Made by a program: the position numbers and the translations under genes. Shown piece after piece: positions 41,566 to 49,656 of a stretch of DNA of 64,000 nt (position 1 is its first letter; every line of letters begins with the position of its first letter). This DNA is from Streptomyces sp. NBC_00271 (lineage in GTDB: Bacteria; Actinomycetota; Actinomycetes; Streptomycetales; Streptomycetaceae). The notes beneath the pieces were generated by a model, which was not told the origin of the DNA, searched no databases, and worked only from the letters and a program-made list of their open reading frames with translations. The stretch spans positions 2,356,001 to 2,420,000 of the forward strand of contig NZ_CP108070.1 of assembly GCF_036178845.1 (NCBI RefSeq). Reading direction: 5' to 3'.

Positions 41566-42195
41566 TCAGTCGGACACCGTCTCCTGCTGCGGCTCGGCCG
41601 ACGCGGGCTCCGAGGTGACTGCCGTGGTGTAGAAGACCGACGAACCCTGCTTGCTGCGGTGAGCGTGGCTCTTGGCGACGAGTCCTTCGAGGGTGGTGCG
41701 CACGACCGTGGTCTTCACGCTCCGGTCGGGGTGGGCCTGCGTGAGCGCGGTGGTGATCTCGGCGGCGGAACGCGGCTCGGTCTGCTTCTCCAAGTGCCCT
41801 CGGATCAGCTCGACGAGAGTCGGCTTGGCCGCTGCCGTGGACGCCTTCACGGGTGAGGTCTTGGCGGCGGGCTTCTTGGACGCCGTCTTCTTGGCACCCG
41901 TGGCGGCCGCCTTCTTCCCCTTGCTCTGCTTGGGTTCGGCAGAGGCCTGGTGAGGCACGGAGGGCGTAGCCGCGGCCTCCGCCCCGAGGGCCGGGCTGGG
42001 ACCGCCGAGCGCGTCCTGCATGTTCACCAGCACGGTGTGATCGTGCTGCAGGGCACGCAACTGCTCCTGCAGGGCCTCGATCTCCGCAGCGACACGCTCC
42101 TGCTCCTTGGCATTGCGCTCAAGGTCACCCGTCACCTGGGCGATGTACTGCGACGTGAGTTCTGTGGAGGGGGAGTTGGAGCTGACTTCAGTCAT
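41566..42195 (-). CDS. Lys-rich coiled-coil and winged-helix protein
   Basis: 209 residues in three parts: an N-terminal coiled coil ('DLERNAKEQERVAAEIEALQEQLRALQHDH', about 20-60), a Lys/Ala/Pro-rich linker ('KGKKAAATGAKKTASKKPAAKTSP', about 90-120) like histone H1 or HupS-type tails, and a C-terminal winged-helix-like segment ('LVELIRGHLEKQTEPRSAAEITTALTQAHPDRSVKTTVVRTTLEGLVAKSHAHR'). Together these suggest a DNA-binding, possibly nucleoid-associated or regulatory protein. ATG 42195 is preferred over a TTG at 42207. It is monocistronic, downstream of the helicase. Confidence 0.75.
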   Translation of the reverse strand: MTEVSSNSPSTELTSQYIAQVTGDLERNAKEQERVAAEIEALQEQLRALQHDHTVLVNMQDALGGPSPALGAEAAATPSVPHQASAEPKQSKGKKAAATGAKKTASKKPAAKTSPVKASTAAAKPTLVELIRGHLEKQTEPRSAAEITTALTQAHPDRSVKTTVVRTTLEGLVAKSHAHRSKQGSSVFYTTAVTSEPASAEPQQETVSD

Positions 42196-42642
42196 GACAT
42201 GGGCCAATCACTCGCAGGACACAACTGCCACGGCCTGCAGCAGTGTAGAGATAGTACGCACGAGTGGAACCGGATGCTCCTGTCATGCGGGTATGTGCAA
42301 CACATGTGTTTCCCGGGCCGACTCATGTGCTAGTGCGGCCGAGCCGCCATGTGGCCTTCGATCGTGGCAAGTTGGCCGCTCTCGTCGCCGGTGGCCGCCG
42401 ACCTCATGAGCCTTGGCCCCAGGTGCGGTGGCCGGTGGCCGGCCCTGCCGCAGGATCCGGTCCGACGCGAGCAGACACCTCGGCCGTGTCCTTCCGTTGC
42501 CCATCCGGTCGGAGATGCGTCGGAGGCGTTCCAGACAGGTCACCGTGTCACTCGTGGGTCCCTCTTACGTGTGAACCTCGGCGAGGGAGGCCCACAGTTC
42601 GTCGCGGACAGGTTCCGTTGCCACGGCTCCACCCACCACGAC
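42196..42642. other. Intergenic region, about 450 bases
   Basis: No gene is supported. It must contain the promoter for the minus-strand coiled-coil gene starting at 42195; an AT-richer patch around 42236-42310 is the likely place. Confidence 0.4.
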
Positions 42643-42664
42643 CTCCTGATCTGCGGGTCAGGAG
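42643..42664 (-). terminator. Hairpin downstream of the DEAD-box helicase
   Basis: Seven-bp perfect arms CTCCTGA and TCAGGAG with an eight-base loop, 26 bases past the helicase stop codon. Confidence 0.6.
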
Positions 42665-42690
42665 AAGCGGACAGGTTTCAGGCGCTCGGA

Positions 42691-44181
42691 CTACGCGCCA
42701 CGACGAACCCGAGCGGCCTTGCGGGCCTCGGCCGTCTGGCGTGCCTCGGCGGCCCGGCGGGACTCGCCACCGGCGCGTCCTGGGCGGGTGCCCAGGCCCC
42801 GGAAGGGGGCACCGCCGCGCTCGGGTCGCTCCGCGACCGGCCGGCTGCCGCCGATGGGAACACCGGAGGGAGCCTGCGCGCCGGTGATACGGCTCAACTC
42901 CGCCTCGCCGGAACGGACCTGGGTGACGTGTGGCCGAATGCCCGCGTCGGACATGAGACGGATCATGTCGCGGCGCTCGCCGGGCAGAACGAGCGTGACG
43001 ACGCTGCCGGACTCACCGGCGCGGGCGGTACGGCCGCCTCGGTGCAGGTAGTCCTTGTGGTCGCTGGGCGGGTCGACGTTGACGACGAGGTCGAGATCGT
43101 CGACATGGATACCGCGGGCGGCGACGTTGGTCGCCACCAGGACCGTGATGTGACCGGTCTTGAACTGGGCCAGCGTGCGCGTGCGCTGGGGCTGCGACTT
43201 GCCGCTGTGCAGTGCCGCGGCCTTCACACCACTGCCCAGCAGGTGCCTGGTGAACTGGTCGACGGCGTGCTTGGTGTCCAGGAACATGAGCACGCGCCCG
43301 TCGCGGGCGGCGATCTCGGTGGCGGTGGCGTACTTGTCGGCGCCATGCACCTGCAGTACGTGATGCTCCATCGTGGTCACCGCGCCCGCCGAGGGATCGA
43401 CCGAGTGGACCACCGGGTCATGGAGATATCGACGGACCAGGAGGTCGATGTTGCGGTCCAGCGTGGCGGAGAACAAGAGGCGCTGACCGTCGGGGCGCAC
43501 CTGATCCAGCAGCTCGGTGACCTGGGGCATGAAACCCATGTCGGCCATCTGGTCGGCCTCGTCCAGGACGGTGATGCTCACCCGGTCGAGGCGGCAGTCG
43601 TTGCGCTCGACGAGATCGGTGAGGCGGCCCGGGGTCGCGACGACGACCTCGACCCCGGCCCGCAGCGCGGCGGCCTGCCGCCCGATCGACATACCACCGA
43701 CCACGGTGGCCAGCCGCACCTTCAGCAACTGGGCGTACGGGGTGAGCGCATCGGAGACCTGCTGGGCCAGCTCGCGGGTGGGAACGAGGATCAGGGCGCG
43801 CGGCTTGCGGGCCTCGGCCCGCTGTCCTGCCGTGCGCACGAGGAGCGCGAGGCCGAAGGCGAGTGTCTTGCCCGATCCGGTGCGCCCGCGGCCCAGGACG
43901 TCGCGCCCCGCGAGGGAGTTCGGCAGCGTGGCCGCCTGGATCGGGAACGGCTCGTTCACGCCGAGGCTGGTGAGCTTGTTCAGCAACTCGACGGGGAGGT
44001 CCAGCTCACCGAAGGCCGCGATCGGAGGCAGGGCCGGGGTGATGGTCTCCGGCAGCGCGAACTCGCCCTGCGGTGCGGCGGGACGCCGCCCGTCGCCGCC
44101 CGAACGGGCGCCGGGGCGCCCCTGCGCGCCCTGCCGACGGGTCTTGGCAAAACGGTCGCTCGTGCGAGCTGAGCGGTTCAT
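42691..44181 (-). CDS. DEAD-box ATP-dependent RNA helicase
   Basis: 496 residues. Motifs in order: Q motif ('FPIQAATLP'), I 'GRTGSGKTLAF', Ia 'PTRELAQQ', Ib 'TPGRL', II 'DEADQM' (DEAD), III 'FSATLD', IV 'LMFLDTKHA', V 'ATNVAARGIHVDDLDLVVN' and VI 'HRGGRTARAG'. The short basic N-terminus and Arg/Ala-rich C-terminus ('RRAAEARQTAEARKAARVRRG') are RNA-binding extensions, as in RhlE-type cold-shock helicases. It unwinds structured RNA, with probable roles in ribosome assembly or mRNA decay. ATG 44181 has AAGG nearby; a nearly 300-base leader region precedes it. Confidence 0.95.
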   Translation of the reverse strand: MNRSARTSDRFAKTRRQGAQGRPGARSGGDGRRPAAPQGEFALPETITPALPPIAAFGELDLPVELLNKLTSLGVNEPFPIQAATLPNSLAGRDVLGRGRTGSGKTLAFGLALLVRTAGQRAEARKPRALILVPTRELAQQVSDALTPYAQLLKVRLATVVGGMSIGRQAAALRAGVEVVVATPGRLTDLVERNDCRLDRVSITVLDEADQMADMGFMPQVTELLDQVRPDGQRLLFSATLDRNIDLLVRRYLHDPVVHSVDPSAGAVTTMEHHVLQVHGADKYATATEIAARDGRVLMFLDTKHAVDQFTRHLLGSGVKAAALHSGKSQPQRTRTLAQFKTGHITVLVATNVAARGIHVDDLDLVVNVDPPSDHKDYLHRGGRTARAGESGSVVTLVLPGERRDMIRLMSDAGIRPHVTQVRSGEAELSRITGAQAPSGVPIGGSRPVAERPERGGAPFRGLGTRPGRAGGESRRAAEARQTAEARKAARVRRGA

Positions 44182-44477
44182 GGAGAACCTTCCTCGATAT
44201 GGCACGTATCGAGGAATTCTCGGCAGCGATGAACCGAATGAATTGCAAGAACGAACCGAATCCGACGTCCGGGCGATACCCAGGGGTCCACGCTCTGCGA
44301 AATGCAAAAATGCCCGACGACATAAAGTCATCAAAGGCACTTGGAGCTTACGGGAACCACAACTGGCGTCAACTTTAGCACGGCACGCGCGTCCGGACAC
44401 GAAAAGTACCATTATCGACCGGCAGGCCGACCGGGCGAGCCCACGCAGACCTGTTGCGCGGGCTCTCCCAGGCGTCG
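44182..44477. other. Intergenic region upstream of the helicase
   Basis: 296 bases, the most AT-rich stretch in its neighbourhood, without a gene. Helicases of this type often have long, temperature-sensitive leaders; I cannot show a specific fold here. The 3' end of the neighbouring dehydrogenase-like transcript also falls here. Confidence 0.4.
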
Positions 44478-45653
44478 TCAGGCCACCTGTGCGGCGGGGC
44501 GCGGCGCCGGGACCTCGAGGTCGTGGGGGTACGCGGCCGACCGGTGCTGGAAGGAGAGGATCTTCGGGTTCTGGATCACGCCGTCGCGAATCTCGATGGC
44601 GTTTCTCACCGTGGCGTCGGCATCCCAGGCAACGGGGCCGCTCATGACCTTGCGGAGATAGGGCAGGAGCGCCTCGCTGATCTCCCATGTGGCCGAGTTC
44701 CACAGATGGGACGGGCTGTGATCCACCGCGTAGTAGTGGCAGCCCGGCCCCACCGTGGGCATGGGCTCGCCGAAGGTGGTCGGACGGGCCCATTCGAAGC
44801 CCATGCCCGCGTCACAGGCGACGTCGATGAAGAAGGTGCCCGGCCGGAAAAGGGCGAGTTCCTCGTCGGTGACGAACATCAGCGGCGCGTCGGTGTCCTG
44901 CCGGATGCAGTTGACGATGATGTCGAACCCGGCCAGGTACTCCGCGAGCGGCACGGGACCGGCCGCCGTGAGGGCCCGAAGCCGTGACGGGTCGTCCTCC
45001 TGCTCCTCGAAGTGGCCCATCACGACCGACGGCATCGGCGAGGCCACGGCCGCCGCGGCGCGTTGGGTGAGCACCGTGACGTCGGAGACGCCCATGGCGC
45101 CGAGGCCGGTGACCGCACCGCGCGCCGTGGCGCCGAAGCTGATGACCACGGCACGCATGCGGCGGCCATAACTACCTGTCAGCCCACCGAGTTGCAGGGC
45201 GTGCAGCACGGAGCAGTAGCCCGCGAGTTCGTTGTTCTTGTGGAACACATGGACGCTGAAGGCACCCGTGGACGTCCAGTGGTTCATGGCCTCCCAGGCG
45301 ACGAGGGTCAGCTTCTGGTCGATGCCGATCTGGGTCATCTTCTCGTCCTGCACACAGTGCGGCCATCCCCACAGCACTTGGCCCTCGCGCAGCTCGGCGA
45401 TGTCGTCGTGCATCGGTTTGGGCAGCAGCAGCACATCGCACTCGGCGAGGAGCTGCTCTCGGGAGCGCAGGCCTCCCACGAGTGGTCGCAGAGCGTCGTC
45501 ACCGACGCCGAACCGCCGGCCGTAGCCTTCTTCGAGGAACATCCTTTCGCGTACGTCCGGGGCGATCCGGTCGAGGTGGCCGGGATGCAACGGCAACCGG
45601 AACTCGTTCTCCTTGCGGGAGGAGGCAAGCACTCCCAGGCTCATCAGGCTCAT
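44478..45653 (-). CDS. N5-(carboxyethyl)ornithine synthase-like dehydrogenase
   Basis: 391 residues of the alanine dehydrogenase/PNT family. 'LGVLASSRKENEFRLPLHPGHLDRI' matches the CEO synthase start, where the Arg and Lys bind pyruvate. 'LLLPKPMHDDIAELREGQVLWGWPHCVQDEKMTQIGIDQKLTLVAWEAMNHW' is characteristic, and the Rossmann part is 'AVVISFGATARGAVTGLGAMGVSDVTVLTQR'. CEO synthase condenses pyruvate with ornithine or lysine using NADPH. Family proteins of known lactococcal type are about 313 residues; Streptomyces forms are longer, as here. ATG 45653 has AAGGAA upstream. No arginine or lysine pathway genes are adjacent. Confidence 0.85.
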   Translation of the reverse strand: MSLMSLGVLASSRKENEFRLPLHPGHLDRIAPDVRERMFLEEGYGRRFGVGDDALRPLVGGLRSREQLLAECDVLLLPKPMHDDIAELREGQVLWGWPHCVQDEKMTQIGIDQKLTLVAWEAMNHWTSTGAFSVHVFHKNNELAGYCSVLHALQLGGLTGSYGRRMRAVVISFGATARGAVTGLGAMGVSDVTVLTQRAAAAVASPMPSVVMGHFEEQEDDPSRLRALTAAGPVPLAEYLAGFDIIVNCIRQDTDAPLMFVTDEELALFRPGTFFIDVACDAGMGFEWARPTTFGEPMPTVGPGCHYYAVDHSPSHLWNSATWEISEALLPYLRKVMSGPVAWDADATVRNAIEIRDGVIQNPKILSFQHRSAAYPHDLEVPAPRPAAQVA

Positions 45654-45967
45654 GCGCTTCCTTGTCATGTGACTCTTGTTCATCGCGGGTGTGTGAAGCG
45701 AGGTGCCGGAGGGCCTCGAAAACAGCGTGAGAACCAAGAAGTCCGCTAACGCGGGGCGCGGGACGGAATACGAAAGACGGCGCAATCGCGCTGGCCAGAA
45801 GGCATGGGGCGGCTCATCTCCGGCCGGACCACATGGGCTCCGACCTTGCCGTTCCCCGAGAACGACGCCGAAACGGATGACGGCATGCGAGGTGCGCTCG
45901 GTAGGACCACCGTACCCCGGTCCCCCACGGGCGCGGCCGCCGCCGGATCATGAACCCCCGAGAAGAC
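45654..45967. other. Intergenic region
   Basis: 314 bases between the CEO-synthase-like start and the YjbQ stop, both minus-strand. It should contain the promoter of the former; no clear operator, hairpin or small gene seen. Confidence 0.4.
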
Positions 45968-46393
45968 TCAACCCCCAAGAAAACTCAGACGCACCTTTCG
46001 CACAGTATTGTCCCTGTTCGTGTCCACCAGGCACACCGACTGCCACGTCCCCAGTTCCAGCCTCCCGCCCAGCACGGGAAGCGTCGCGTGGGGCGGGACG
46101 ACGGCGGGGAGTACGTGGTCACGGCCGTGCCCGGGGCTGCCGTGGCGGTGCTGCCAGCGGTCGTCCGCGGGCAGCAGGTAGTGCAGCGCGGCGAGGAGGT
46201 CGTCGTCGCTTCCGGCACCGGTTTCGATGATCGCGACACCGGCGGTGGCGTGGGGGACGAAGACATTCAGGAGGCCGTCGCGGCCCGCCGCCGCCTCTCG
46301 GAGGAAGGCCTCGCAGTCGCGGGTGAGGTCGACGACCGTCTCCGCCGAACCGGTGGTGACGTTCAGGACTCGAGTGGTGAAGGCATCGGGCAT
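45968..46393 (-). CDS. YjbQ family (UPF0047) protein
   Basis: 141 residues, the full family length. Signature 'GLLNVFVPHATAGVAIIETGAGSDDDLLAALHYLLPADDRWQHRHGSPGHGRDHVLPAVVPPHATLPVLGGRLELGTWQSVCLVDTNRD' contains the conserved His/Glu residues and the 'GTWQ' loop. Family members have weak thiamin-phosphate-synthase or phosphate-related activity; real function unknown. ATG 46393 is used. It is divergent from the sulfonate-uptake leader region. Confidence 0.93.
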   Translation of the reverse strand: MPDAFTTRVLNVTTGSAETVVDLTRDCEAFLREAAAGRDGLLNVFVPHATAGVAIIETGAGSDDDLLAALHYLLPADDRWQHRHGSPGHGRDHVLPAVVPPHATLPVLGGRLELGTWQSVCLVDTNRDNTVRKVRLSFLGG

Positions 46394-46536
46394 GACCCGA
46401 TTCTCACCCGCCCGCGGGTTCCCGCACACGACCGACAGCCCGCACCCATGTTCACGCGTCCCATTCCGCTGTACACGCGTTCCATTCCGCGAGACGCCAT
46501 TGACCGGGCATGGACCACCTGGCTACTTTCACCCGC

Positions 46537-46620
46537 ATGTTGCGTTCAGCCTTGCTCACCACGCGCGGTCACATCGACCTGCTGCGGGTGGCCTCCGCCG
46601 CGTGTCGCCGCGGCCGCTGA
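46537..46620 (+). CDS. 27-residue leader peptide of the sulfonate operon
   Basis: Short frame ATG 46537 to TGA 46620 encoding a peptide with 'LLTTRGHIDLLRVASAACRR', the signature of actinobacterial leader peptides ([R/G]H[I/V]DLLRVAS..C). These precede sulfur-assimilation genes (ssu, cys, sulfate or methionine transport) in Streptomyces and related genera, and are thought to act in cysteine-responsive translational attenuation through the Cys codon near the end. A 9-bp hairpin follows (46677-46708) and then the permease gene at 46753. Confidence 0.85.
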   Translation: MLRSALLTTRGHIDLLRVASAACRRGR

Positions 46621-46676
46621 CGCCCTTTCACTCCCCCGTTCCACCACGCCCTCGCTCCGCTCCACCCGCACGTCGC

Positions 46677-46708
46677 GGCTCCGCCTGAGCCGCTGACGCG
46701 GCGGAGCC
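46677..46708 (+). promoter_or_regulatory. Hairpin between leader peptide and ssuC, possible attenuator
   Basis: Perfect 9-bp arms GGCTCCGCC (46677-46685) and GGCGGAGCC (46700-46708) with a 14-base loop, just ahead of the permease ribosome binding site. It could sequester or release the downstream start depending on ribosome position on the leader. Confidence 0.5.
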
Positions 46709-46752
46709 ATGGCGTATTCCTCTCCGGCCGCTCTCCTCCCCGTGGAGCACTC

Positions 46753-47640
46753 ATGAGCATCAGCCATGCCCCGCCCAGCCCCTCCGAGCCCGATATATCG
46801 GGTATGTCCAAGAGTGGTGCGGCCCAGTCGACGCCACCCGAGCTCGTTCCGATCGTCCCCCTCTCCACCCGCCGCACCCGTGTGCCCCGCTGGCTGCGCC
46901 GCACTTCCGGCCCGCTCCTGCTGCTCGCGCTGTGGCAACTCCTCACCAGCACAGGGGTGTTGACCTCCGACATCCTCGCCTCGCCGGGCACCATCGCACG
47001 GGTCGGCGGCAATCTCATCGCCGACGGTTCGCTGCCCAACGCGATGGGCGTCTCCTTGGAGCGCGTCGCGGTGGGGCTGTTGCTCGGCACCCTCGTCGGT
47101 ACCGGACTCGCCCTCGTCTCCGGGCTCTTCCGGATCGGCGAGGACCTCGTGGACGCGAGCGTCCAGATGCTGCGGACGGTGCCCTTCGTGGGACTGATCC
47201 CGCTGTTCATCATCTGGTTCGGGATCGGCGAGGCCCCGAAGATCGCGATCATCACGCTGGGGGTGTCCTTCCCCCTCTATCTGAACGTGTACGCCGGTAT
47301 CCGCGGCGTCGATTCCCAGCTCATCGAGGCCGGGGAGTCCCTCGGACTCTCGCGGTGGGGGCTCGTGCGGCATGTCGTGCTGCCGGGCGCGCTCCCCGGG
47401 GCGATGACCGGGCTTCGCTACTCCCTCGGTATCGCCTGGCTCGCGCTCGTCTTCGCCGAGCAGATCAACGCGGACGCCGGGATCGGCTTCCTCATGGTGC
47501 AGGCCCGTGACTTCCTGCGGACCGATGTCATCGTGGTCTGCCTGATCGTCTACGCCTCCCTCGGCCTGCTCGCCGACTTCGTCGTCCGCTCCCTCGAAAG
47601 GCTGTTGCTGCAATGGCGACCGACGTTCACGGGCCGGTGA
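46753..47640 (+). CDS. ssuC: Sulfonate-type ABC transporter permease
   Basis: 295 residues, BPD_transp_1 permease with about six helices. After a ~55-residue polar N-terminus comes 'SGPLLLLALWQLLTSTGVL'. The EAA loop is 'EAGESLGLSRWGLVRHVVLPGALPGAMTGLRYSLGIAWLALVFAEQI'. It forms the membrane channel for alkanesulfonate or taurine uptake with the ATPase (overlapping by 28 bases) and the lipoprotein downstream. ATG 46753 has GGAG upstream. The leader peptide and possible attenuator upstream suggest control by sulfur or cysteine supply. Nitrate/thiamine-precursor permeases are close relatives, so the substrate is inferred. Confidence 0.88.
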   Translation: MSISHAPPSPSEPDISGMSKSGAAQSTPPELVPIVPLSTRRTRVPRWLRRTSGPLLLLALWQLLTSTGVLTSDILASPGTIARVGGNLIADGSLPNAMGVSLERVAVGLLLGTLVGTGLALVSGLFRIGEDLVDASVQMLRTVPFVGLIPLFIIWFGIGEAPKIAIITLGVSFPLYLNVYAGIRGVDSQLIEAGESLGLSRWGLVRHVVLPGALPGAMTGLRYSLGIAWLALVFAEQINADAGIGFLMVQARDFLRTDVIVVCLIVYASLGLLADFVVRSLERLLLQWRPTFTGR

Positions 47641-48404
47641 CCCTCCAGAAGGGCGCCACCGCCCGGCAGAAGACCGCGACCGGCGAACAGCACCCGATCA
47701 CCCAGGCCTCCGCCGTGCGCGTGCAGGGCCTCACCCGCTCCTTCGACGGGCGGGCCGTCATCGAAGACCTCCAACTCGACGTACGTCCGGGCGAGTTCGT
47801 GGCCCTGCTCGGCCGCAGCGGCTGCGGCAAGTCCACGCTGCTGCGCATCCTCGCCGGGCTCGACCGTGACATCGAGGGCACCGTGCTGGTCCCGCGACGC
47901 AAGGCCGTCGCGTTCCAGGCGCCCCGGCTGATGCCATGGAAGAAGGTGTGGCGCAACGTCCTGCTGGGGCTGCCCGGAGGGCCCGAACGCGCCGTCGCCG
48001 AGCAGGCGTTGACCGAGGTCGGACTCACCCACCGCGCGAACGCCTGGCCCAAGACACTCTCCGGCGGTGAGGCCCAACGCGCCTCGCTGGCCCGTGCGTT
48101 GGTCCGCGAACCCGATCTGCTGCTGCTCGACGAGCCGTTCGGTGCGCTGGACGCCCTCACCCGCATCAAGGCACAGCGGCTGGTCGGCGAACTGTGGCGG
48201 CGCCGCGGCTGTGCCGTGCTGCTGGTCACGCACGACGTCGAGGAGGCCGTGCTGCTCGCCGACCGGGTCCTCGTCATGGACGGCGGTGTCATCGCGTACG
48301 AGACCCAGGTCGACCTGGACCGCCCGCGCGACATCGCCGACCCCCGCTTCGCCGAACTGCGTGCCGGTCTCCTGGAGCGCCTGGGCGTGGACACGGCCGC
48401 CTGA
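47613..48404 (+). CDS. ssuB: Sulfonate-type ABC transporter ATP-binding protein
   Basis: 263 residues. Walker A 'LLGRSGCGKSTLLRILAG', Q-loop 'AVAFQAPRLMPWKKVWRNV' (typical of SsuB/TauB-type ATPases), signature 'LSGGEAQRASLARALV', Walker B 'LLLLDEPFGALDALT' and H-loop 'LLVTHDVEEAV' are all intact. About 35 residues of polar N-terminus precede the domain. It overlaps ssuC by 28 bases, so translation is coupled. It energises uptake with SsuA and SsuC. Confidence 0.92.
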   Translation: MATDVHGPVTLQKGATARQKTATGEQHPITQASAVRVQGLTRSFDGRAVIEDLQLDVRPGEFVALLGRSGCGKSTLLRILAGLDRDIEGTVLVPRRKAVAFQAPRLMPWKKVWRNVLLGLPGGPERAVAEQALTEVGLTHRANAWPKTLSGGEAQRASLARALVREPDLLLLDEPFGALDALTRIKAQRLVGELWRRRGCAVLLVTHDVEEAVLLADRVLVMDGGVIAYETQVDLDRPRDIADPRFAELRAGLLERLGVDTAA

Positions 48405-48477
48405 GCTCCTCCTCCCCCACCAGTCGCCCGCCGCCATCGCCTCACCCTCACTTCACCGCCACCTCGTCTCCTCTCGT

Positions 48478-48503
48478 CTCACCTCACCTCACCTCACCTC
48501 ACC
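48478..48503 (+). repeat. ACCTC pentanucleotide repeat
   Basis: At least four tandem ACCTC units plus a partial copy, within the 122-base spacer between ssuB and ssuA. It is a simple-sequence tract likely to vary in copy number. It ends about 24 bases before the ssuA start and contains no ribosome binding site. Confidence 0.75.
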
Positions 48504-48526
48504 TGAACCAATCGAACGGAATCGTC

Positions 48527-49555
48527 ATGCGCCGACACCTCGTCCCCGCCGCTCTGCTCCTCCCTCTGACCCTGCTCCTGGCCGCCTGCGGCGGTAACTC
48601 GGCCGCCGACACCGCCGGTGCCGGAACCGATGGCAAGGGTTCCCTCACGCTCAACGTCGGTGACCAGAAGGGCGGTTCCGAGGCGGTGCTGCGGGCCGCC
48701 GGAGAACTCAAGAACCTCGACTACAAGATCAAGTGGTCGACGTTCACCTCCGGGCCGCCCCTCCTGGAGGCCGTCAACGCCAAGGCCGTCGACATCGGCG
48801 GCGTCGGCAACACCCCGCCCGTCTTCGCGGCCGGCGCGGGCTCGAAGGTCTCGGTGGTGGCCGCCTGGCACGGCACGTCCAAGGGCGAGGCCATCCTCGT
48901 ACCGAAGGACTCGTCGCTGCGGAAGCCCGAGGAGCTCAAGGGCAGGTCCATCGCTGTGGCCCAGGGCTCGTCCGCGCACTTCCAGCTGATCGCCTCGCTC
49001 AAGGAGGCCGGTCTCAAGCTGAGCGATGTGAAGGTCAAGTATCTGCAGCCCGCCGACGCGCTCGCCGCGTTCACCGGCGGCAAGGTGGACGCGTGGGCGG
49101 TGTGGGACCCGTACACCTCACAGGTCCTCGGTGCCAAGCAGGGCCGGATCCTGGCCGACGGGGACGGCGTCGTCAACGGGCTCAGCTTCCAGGTGGCGGC
49201 GCCGAGTGCGCTGAAGGACACCAAGAAGGCCGCGGCCGTCAAGGACTATCTGGAGCGGCTGCGGCGCGCCCAGGACTGGGTGTACCGGCATCCGGACGCC
49301 TGGGCCAAGGTGTGGGCGAAGGACACCGGCCTGCCGTACGAGGTGGCACTGGCCTCGGTGAAGCGCACCAACGCCAGCCGGATCGCGGTCGCCGTCGACA
49401 AGCCGCTCATCGCGTCGGAGCAGCGGATCGCGGACACCTTCACCGAGCTGAAGCTGATCCCGGGCAAGGTCGACTTCGCCGCCTTCGTGGACACGCGTTT
49501 CAACGGCGGCCTGCCCCCCTCCACCACCACGCCCCGCGTCTACAAGGACTCCTGA
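48527..49555 (+). CDS. ssuA: Sulfonate-type ABC substrate-binding lipoprotein
   Basis: 342 residues. A lipoprotein signal 'ALLLPLTLLLAACGG' (lipobox LAAC, lipidated Cys about residue 20) is followed by an SsuA/THI5-like type II binding fold: 'LTLNVGDQKGGSEAVLRAAGEL', 'SGPPLLEAVNAKAVDIGGVGNTPPVFAAGAGSKVSVVAAW' and 'DALAAFTGGKVDAWAVWDPY'. It captures an aliphatic sulfonate or related sulfur compound outside the membrane and delivers it to SsuCB. ATG 48527 lies after a simple repeat tract. It is followed by a flavin monooxygenase 101 bases later. Confidence 0.9.
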   Translation: MRRHLVPAALLLPLTLLLAACGGNSAADTAGAGTDGKGSLTLNVGDQKGGSEAVLRAAGELKNLDYKIKWSTFTSGPPLLEAVNAKAVDIGGVGNTPPVFAAGAGSKVSVVAAWHGTSKGEAILVPKDSSLRKPEELKGRSIAVAQGSSAHFQLIASLKEAGLKLSDVKVKYLQPADALAAFTGGKVDAWAVWDPYTSQVLGAKQGRILADGDGVVNGLSFQVAAPSALKDTKKAAAVKDYLERLRRAQDWVYRHPDAWAKVWAKDTGLPYEVALASVKRTNASRIAVAVDKPLIASEQRIADTFTELKLIPGKVDFAAFVDTRFNGGLPPSTTTPRVYKDS

Positions 49556-49656
49556 GGACCGTCCCTCCTGGTTCCCGGCCGACGGGTCGCGCGTCGGGTG
49601 GCTCACAGGCGTCACCGTTCGGGAAGATCCCGCGCCCCGGTCGAGTTGGTGGAAGC

